Shown: positions 6,668 to 9,116 of the stretch, piece by piece
How the letters are laid out: each line of letters opens with the position of its first letter
Numbering within the stretch: the first letter of the stretch is position 1
Source: RAM1 sp943372585
GTDB taxonomy: Bacteria; Pseudomonadota; Gammaproteobacteria; Burkholderiales; Burkholderiaceae_C
Reading direction: 5' to 3'
Assembly (NCBI GenBank): GCA_943372585.1
Contig: CALRZF020000133.1
Coordinates: forward strand, 1-9,116
Length of the DNA: 9,116 nt
The notes under the pieces: generated by a model
Database searches by the model: none
Told to the model about the DNA's origin: nothing
What the model saw: only the letters and a program-made list of their open reading frames with translations
Translations under genes and position numbers: made by a program

Positions 6668-8038
6668 ATGGACGAACACAACGACATGAGGGACGCCCGA
6701 CTGGGCTGGGCCGGCTGGCTGGCGCAAGGCCTGCGCGCGGGCCTGTTCATGCGCCCGCGGCTGCCGGCGGCGGCGCCCACGCCGTGGCAATTGGGGGGTG
6801 TGACGGCACTGGCCGCGCTGGCCGTGCTGACGCTGGAGCGGTTTGAGGTAACGGGGCCTGCCGGCTTTGACCTGCGGGCCTGGCTGGCGCCGTGGTGGAC
6901 GATGGCCGCGGCTGCGCTGCTGGTGTGGTGGGCGCTGCCCGGCCGTGCACCGGCCTGGCTCACGCTGTGGGCCGGCGCCGCCTTGCCCGCGAGCGTGGCA
7001 TCCGCCGGGCTGGGCGTGGCCGCGGCACACGGGCTGCTGCCCCCGGCGGTCAGTGCGTCGTCGTGGCTGGCCTGGGGCGTGTACTGGGCGTTGTGGGCCT
7101 GGTTGTTGGGCCCGGCTGTGCTGCTGGCCTGGCGCCTGGGTGCCACACCGGCGCGCACGGCCATGGTGGCGCTGGTGCTGGCCGGTGTGTATGGCGTGAC
7201 GGCATGGCAGTTTGAGGCGCGCCCCTGGTATGCGCTGGAATCGGCAGACGACGACCGGCCCCGCCTGCAACTGAGCCAGGAAACCTTTGAGGCGCAGCAG
7301 GCCCTGCTGCAGCAGACGCTGGCCGCGCTGGCGCCGCAACGCCCCGGCGTGGCCGATGTGTATGGCCTGGTCTATGCACCCTATGCGTCTGAAGATGTGT
7401 TTTTGCGCGAAAGCAGCATGGTGGCCGGCGTGCTGGGCGAGCGGTTTGATGCGGCGGGCCGTACGGTGCAGCTGGTCAACCACGCCAGCACCGTGCAGAC
7501 CCATGCCTTTGCCACGCCGCTGAACCTGGAGCGCGCCATCGACGCCATGGCCCAGCGCATGGACCGCGACGCCGACGTGCTGGTGGTGTACCTGACGTCA
7601 CACGGCGCCAGCAACTTCCGTATGGCGGCCGAGCATGGGCCACTGAGCGTGGAGTGGCTCACCCCCCAGCGCCTGCGCCAGGCCCTGGACCGCGCGGGCA
7701 TCCGCCACCGGGTGATTGCCGTGTCGGCTTGTTATTCAGGCGGGTGGATAGAGCCGCTGTCGGACCCGCACACGCTGGTCATGACGGCGGCGGATGCCAC
7801 GCACACGTCGTATGGCTGTGGGCGGCTGTCAGAGCTGACGTTCTTTGGCCGGGCGGTGTTTGACGAGCAGCTGCGCAAGACGCATTCGTTCGAGCAAGCC
7901 TTTGCCGCCGCCGTGCCGCTGATCAGGCAGCGCGAGATTGGCGCGGGCAAAGACGATGGGTTTTCCAATCCGCAGATTGCGGTGGGTGAACAGATTCGGC
8001 CTTTGCTCAAGGCGTTGGAGGCGCGGCTGGGCAAGTAG
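6668..8038 (+). CDS. Integral membrane protein with C-terminal C13 family cysteine peptidase domain
   Basis: The 456-aa product has about five hydrophobic helices (near 42-58, 73-91, 98-121, 132-156 and 164-181) and then a soluble domain from about 200 to the end. The soluble domain has the legumain/GPI8-like (C13, clan CD) core: a strand plus VVYLTSHGASN with candidate catalytic His312, and 43 residues later VIAVSACYSGGWIEPL with candidate nucleophile Cys355; MTAADATHTSYGC follows. Arginines at the N-terminus with an odd number of helices would place the peptidase domain in the periplasm (inference). Substrate and role are unknown; bacterial members of this family are mostly uncharacterised. 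It is transcribed divergently from the fdn operon, with no evident functional tie. The start is uncertain: ATG 6668 lacks a Shine-Dalgarno, and ATG 6686 is a possible alternative that overlaps a tiny upstream frame. Confidence 0.85.
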   Translation: MDEHNDMRDARLGWAGWLAQGLRAGLFMRPRLPAAAPTPWQLGGVTALAALAVLTLERFEVTGPAGFDLRAWLAPWWTMAAAALLVWWALPGRAPAWLTLWAGAALPASVASAGLGVAAAHGLLPPAVSASSWLAWGVYWALWAWLLGPAVLLAWRLGATPARTAMVALVLAGVYGVTAWQFEARPWYALESADDDRPRLQLSQETFEAQQALLQQTLAALAPQRPGVADVYGLVYAPYASEDVFLRESSMVAGVLGERFDAAGRTVQLVNHASTVQTHAFATPLNLERAIDAMAQRMDRDADVLVVYLTSHGASNFRMAAEHGPLSVEWLTPQRLRQALDRAGIRHRVIAVSACYSGGWIEPLSDPHTLVMTAADATHTSYGCGRLSELTFFGRAVFDEQLRKTHSFEQAFAAAVPLIRQREIGAGKDDGFSNPQIAVGEQIRPLLKALEARLGK

Positions 8039-8050
8039 GCGGCGTTGCAC

Positions 8051-8284
8051 GCAAGGCTGTGGGTGGGGCCGACGGTGCTTCACTTTGGCGCCCCTTCGCT
8101 TCGCTGCGGGGTCCCCTGCGCTCCTCGGAATCGAGGGGACGCTACGGGTCGATTTGTGCGATGGGCGCTGAACGCGCCATCGCAAAAATCGCTCCTACGC
8201 TTGTCCGCTGACGCGGACCGACCCTCGATTCCTCCGGTGCTCGGCGCCAAAGAGGCGCACCGCCGGCCCCACCCGCAGCCTTGC
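8051..8284. repeat. 234-bp nested palindromic element with 42-bp imperfect terminal inverted repeats (MITE/REP-like)
   Basis: The left arm 8051-8092 and the reverse complement of the right arm 8243-8284 agree at 37 of 42 positions by eye, both beginning GCAAGGCTG and ending TTTGGCGCC. Inside are a second paired stem (GGAATCGAGGG at 8127-8137 with CCCTCGATTCC at 8222-8232), a long central hairpin (8150-8168 with 8174-8191, loop TGAAC), and a small one (GTCCGC-TGAC-GCGGAC, 8203-8218). The unit starts 12 bases after the peptidase stop, has sharp ends and no coding potential I believe. No target-site duplication is visible. It could be a non-autonomous mobile element, a REP/BIME-type repeat, or a bidirectional terminator. 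Confidence 0.75.
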
Positions 8285-8450
8285 AGCCAGCAGGGTTGGT
8301 GCGCCGACGGTTGATGCCGACGATGCTAGTGCTCGGCCAGCGGGCTCTAGTGGCGACTTTTTGCCGGCCATGTTATTCCGCACGTTGCCATGTAATTCCG
8401 CAGTTTTGCGAGATATATCAAAGTTAGGCCTCACAGAGTAAGCTCGCGGC
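8285..8450. other. Non-coding junction with possible insertion-sequence end
   Basis: No gene is visible here. The left half (8285-8366) has no clear structure beyond a GGC-GACTTTTT-GCC motif around 8352-8365. The right half contains the tandem 20-bp repeats listed separately, then an AT-rich patch (AGATATATCAAAG, 8411-8423) with a -10-like TATATC but no matching -35. The region separates GC-rich core genes from a lower-GC gene. Confidence 0.4.
8367..8406. repeat. Two tandem 20-bp repeats, possible IS21-type end remnant
   Basis: Units 8367-8386 and 8387-8406 share the consensus GCCATGTWATTCCGCA and differ at three of 20 positions. Head-to-tail short repeats of this size are typical of the multiple transposase-binding repeats at IS21-family ends, but no transposase gene is in the window. 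The IS reading is therefore inference; operator repeats are the alternative. Confidence 0.45.
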
Positions 8451-9116
8451 ATGTCGACCACCTCTAATACATTCTTTGCCAGCGAGCAGAACGCTGCTGT
8501 CGTTCGTAGTTTCGCCACCGTGCTTCGGACAATCCCGCCGCTCGAACCGCCGCACCCCGAAGTGGTGCAGCCTCTGACTACGTTCTTCTCGATTCTCACC
8601 CAGAATCTCGCTGCCTTCGACGAGCACTGCCCAGCAAATATAGAGTGGCTTGGGCAGCGATTCATCGGGACGTTGGTTTCGTTTATTGAAGAGCGATCAC
8701 AAACGCAGCACGAATTGCTGATTGATATCTTCACAACCTCCTACAGATTTCTATGCGAGCTTGAGTTCAGTCAACCCGGCGACTTGAGCTTCGAGTTGCG
8801 AGGAGTAAAGAACTTCGTCCACAACAACCTGGAGCAGTTTCAAGGCACCGACAAGCAGCAACTCATCTACGCCAGCTACACGATGCCGGCGAGCCTCACG
8901 AAAAAGATACTGCAACACTCATCACTTTCCGACTTCAAGGCCTTCGCGGACACCGCAAACGCAGCGAAGAATATGAAAGAAGAATGGGATAGAGAGATTG
9001 TTGCCAAGAAAGCGGAGACGGATGGCCTGCAAGACGCCATCAACCGCATGCAAACGAAATACAACTTCGTAGGCCTCGTTAAAGGCTTTGAAGTACTCGT
9101 CACCAAGAAGAAGACC
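8451..9116 (+). CDS. Hypothetical protein, N-terminal part, helical with coiled coil; runs off window edge
   Basis: From ATG 8451 the frame stays open for 222 codons to the last base, so the gene is 3' truncated by the window. I do not recognise the family. The visible part begins MSTTSNTFFASEQNAAVV and looks soluble and largely alpha-helical, with no signal peptide or membrane helix. Residues about 161-203 are charged and heptad-like (EEWDREIVAKKAETDGLQDA), ending in TKYNFVGLVKGFEVL, a pattern that could precede further coiled coil or membrane segments. Base and codon use differ from the neighbours: the stretch is visibly less GC-rich and uses AGA, ATA, CTA and TCA codons. The start is supported by the open frame more than by a ribosome binding site, which is poor. 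No antisense frame over it looks protein-like. Horizontal acquisition is likely but the function is unknown. Confidence 0.7.
   Translation, partial: MSTTSNTFFASEQNAAVVRSFATVLRTIPPLEPPHPEVVQPLTTFFSILTQNLAAFDEHCPANIEWLGQRFIGTLVSFIEERSQTQHELLIDIFTTSYRFLCELEFSQPGDLSFELRGVKNFVHNNLEQFQGTDKQQLIYASYTMPASLTKKILQHSSLSDFKAFADTANAAKNMKEEWDREIVAKKAETDGLQDAINRMQTKYNFVGLVKGFEVLVTKKKT

Noticed and set aside
6590..7504. 304-codon minus-strand frame opposite the C13 peptidase gene
   Set aside because: It is rich in Arg, Gln, Pro and His with no domain, while the plus-strand product has coherent membrane helices and a peptidase core.
8039..8450. CRISPR array or tRNA gene in the non-coding stretch
   Set aside because: The repeats are a nested palindrome and one tandem pair, not regularly spaced repeats with unique spacers. 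I found no cloverleaf with the conserved tRNA arm sequences.
8195..8734. 179-codon minus-strand frame across the palindrome and the start of the 8451 gene
   Set aside because: It reads through the repeat element, has low-complexity composition and no motif; the plus-strand frame opposite it is open to the window edge with natural-looking protein sequence.

Overview
The window comes from a GC-rich betaproteobacterium. The residue content of the proteins and the gene order fit the Comamonadaceae (Acidovorax-like), though this is inferred from style and not from a database match. About two thirds of it is one coherent functional module on the minus strand: a selenocysteine-containing, membrane-bound respiratory formate dehydrogenase of the FdnGHI/FdoGHI type, followed by genes for its maturation and for selenium incorporation.

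Reading the minus strand from about 6490 down to 1: fdnG (catalytic alpha subunit, Tat signal, in-frame TGA read as Sec196 with a SECIS-like hairpin just after it); fdxH/fdnH (beta subunit with four [4Fe-4S] cysteine groups and one C-terminal anchor helix); fdnI (gamma subunit, four-helix cytochrome b556); a short gap with a strong intrinsic terminator and an ATGA-linked 26-codon mini-ORF running through it; fdhE (accessory protein); and the first 266 codons of selA (selenocysteine synthase), which leaves the window at base 1. SelA makes Sec-tRNA, which is needed to read through the UGA in fdnG. FdhE helps mature the Tat-exported enzyme. FdnG oxidises formate in the periplasm and passes electrons through FdxH to the haem groups of FdnI and on to quinone. 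Enzyme, maturation factor and selenium chemistry therefore sit in one colinear cluster.

A 180-bp divergent intergenic region (6488-6667) separates this cluster from a plus-strand gene for an integral membrane protein with a C13 (legumain/caspase-like clan CD) peptidase domain carrying an apparent His312/Cys355 dyad.

Right of 8038 the character changes. A 412-bp non-coding stretch holds a 234-bp nested palindrome with 42-bp imperfect terminal inverted repeats, then two 20-bp tandem repeats that look like the end of an insertion sequence. Beyond them, a plus-strand gene with visibly lower GC and rarer codons begins at 8451 and runs off the right edge. I do not recognise its family. This junction looks like the start of an accessory segment, and most of whatever it encodes is outside the window.
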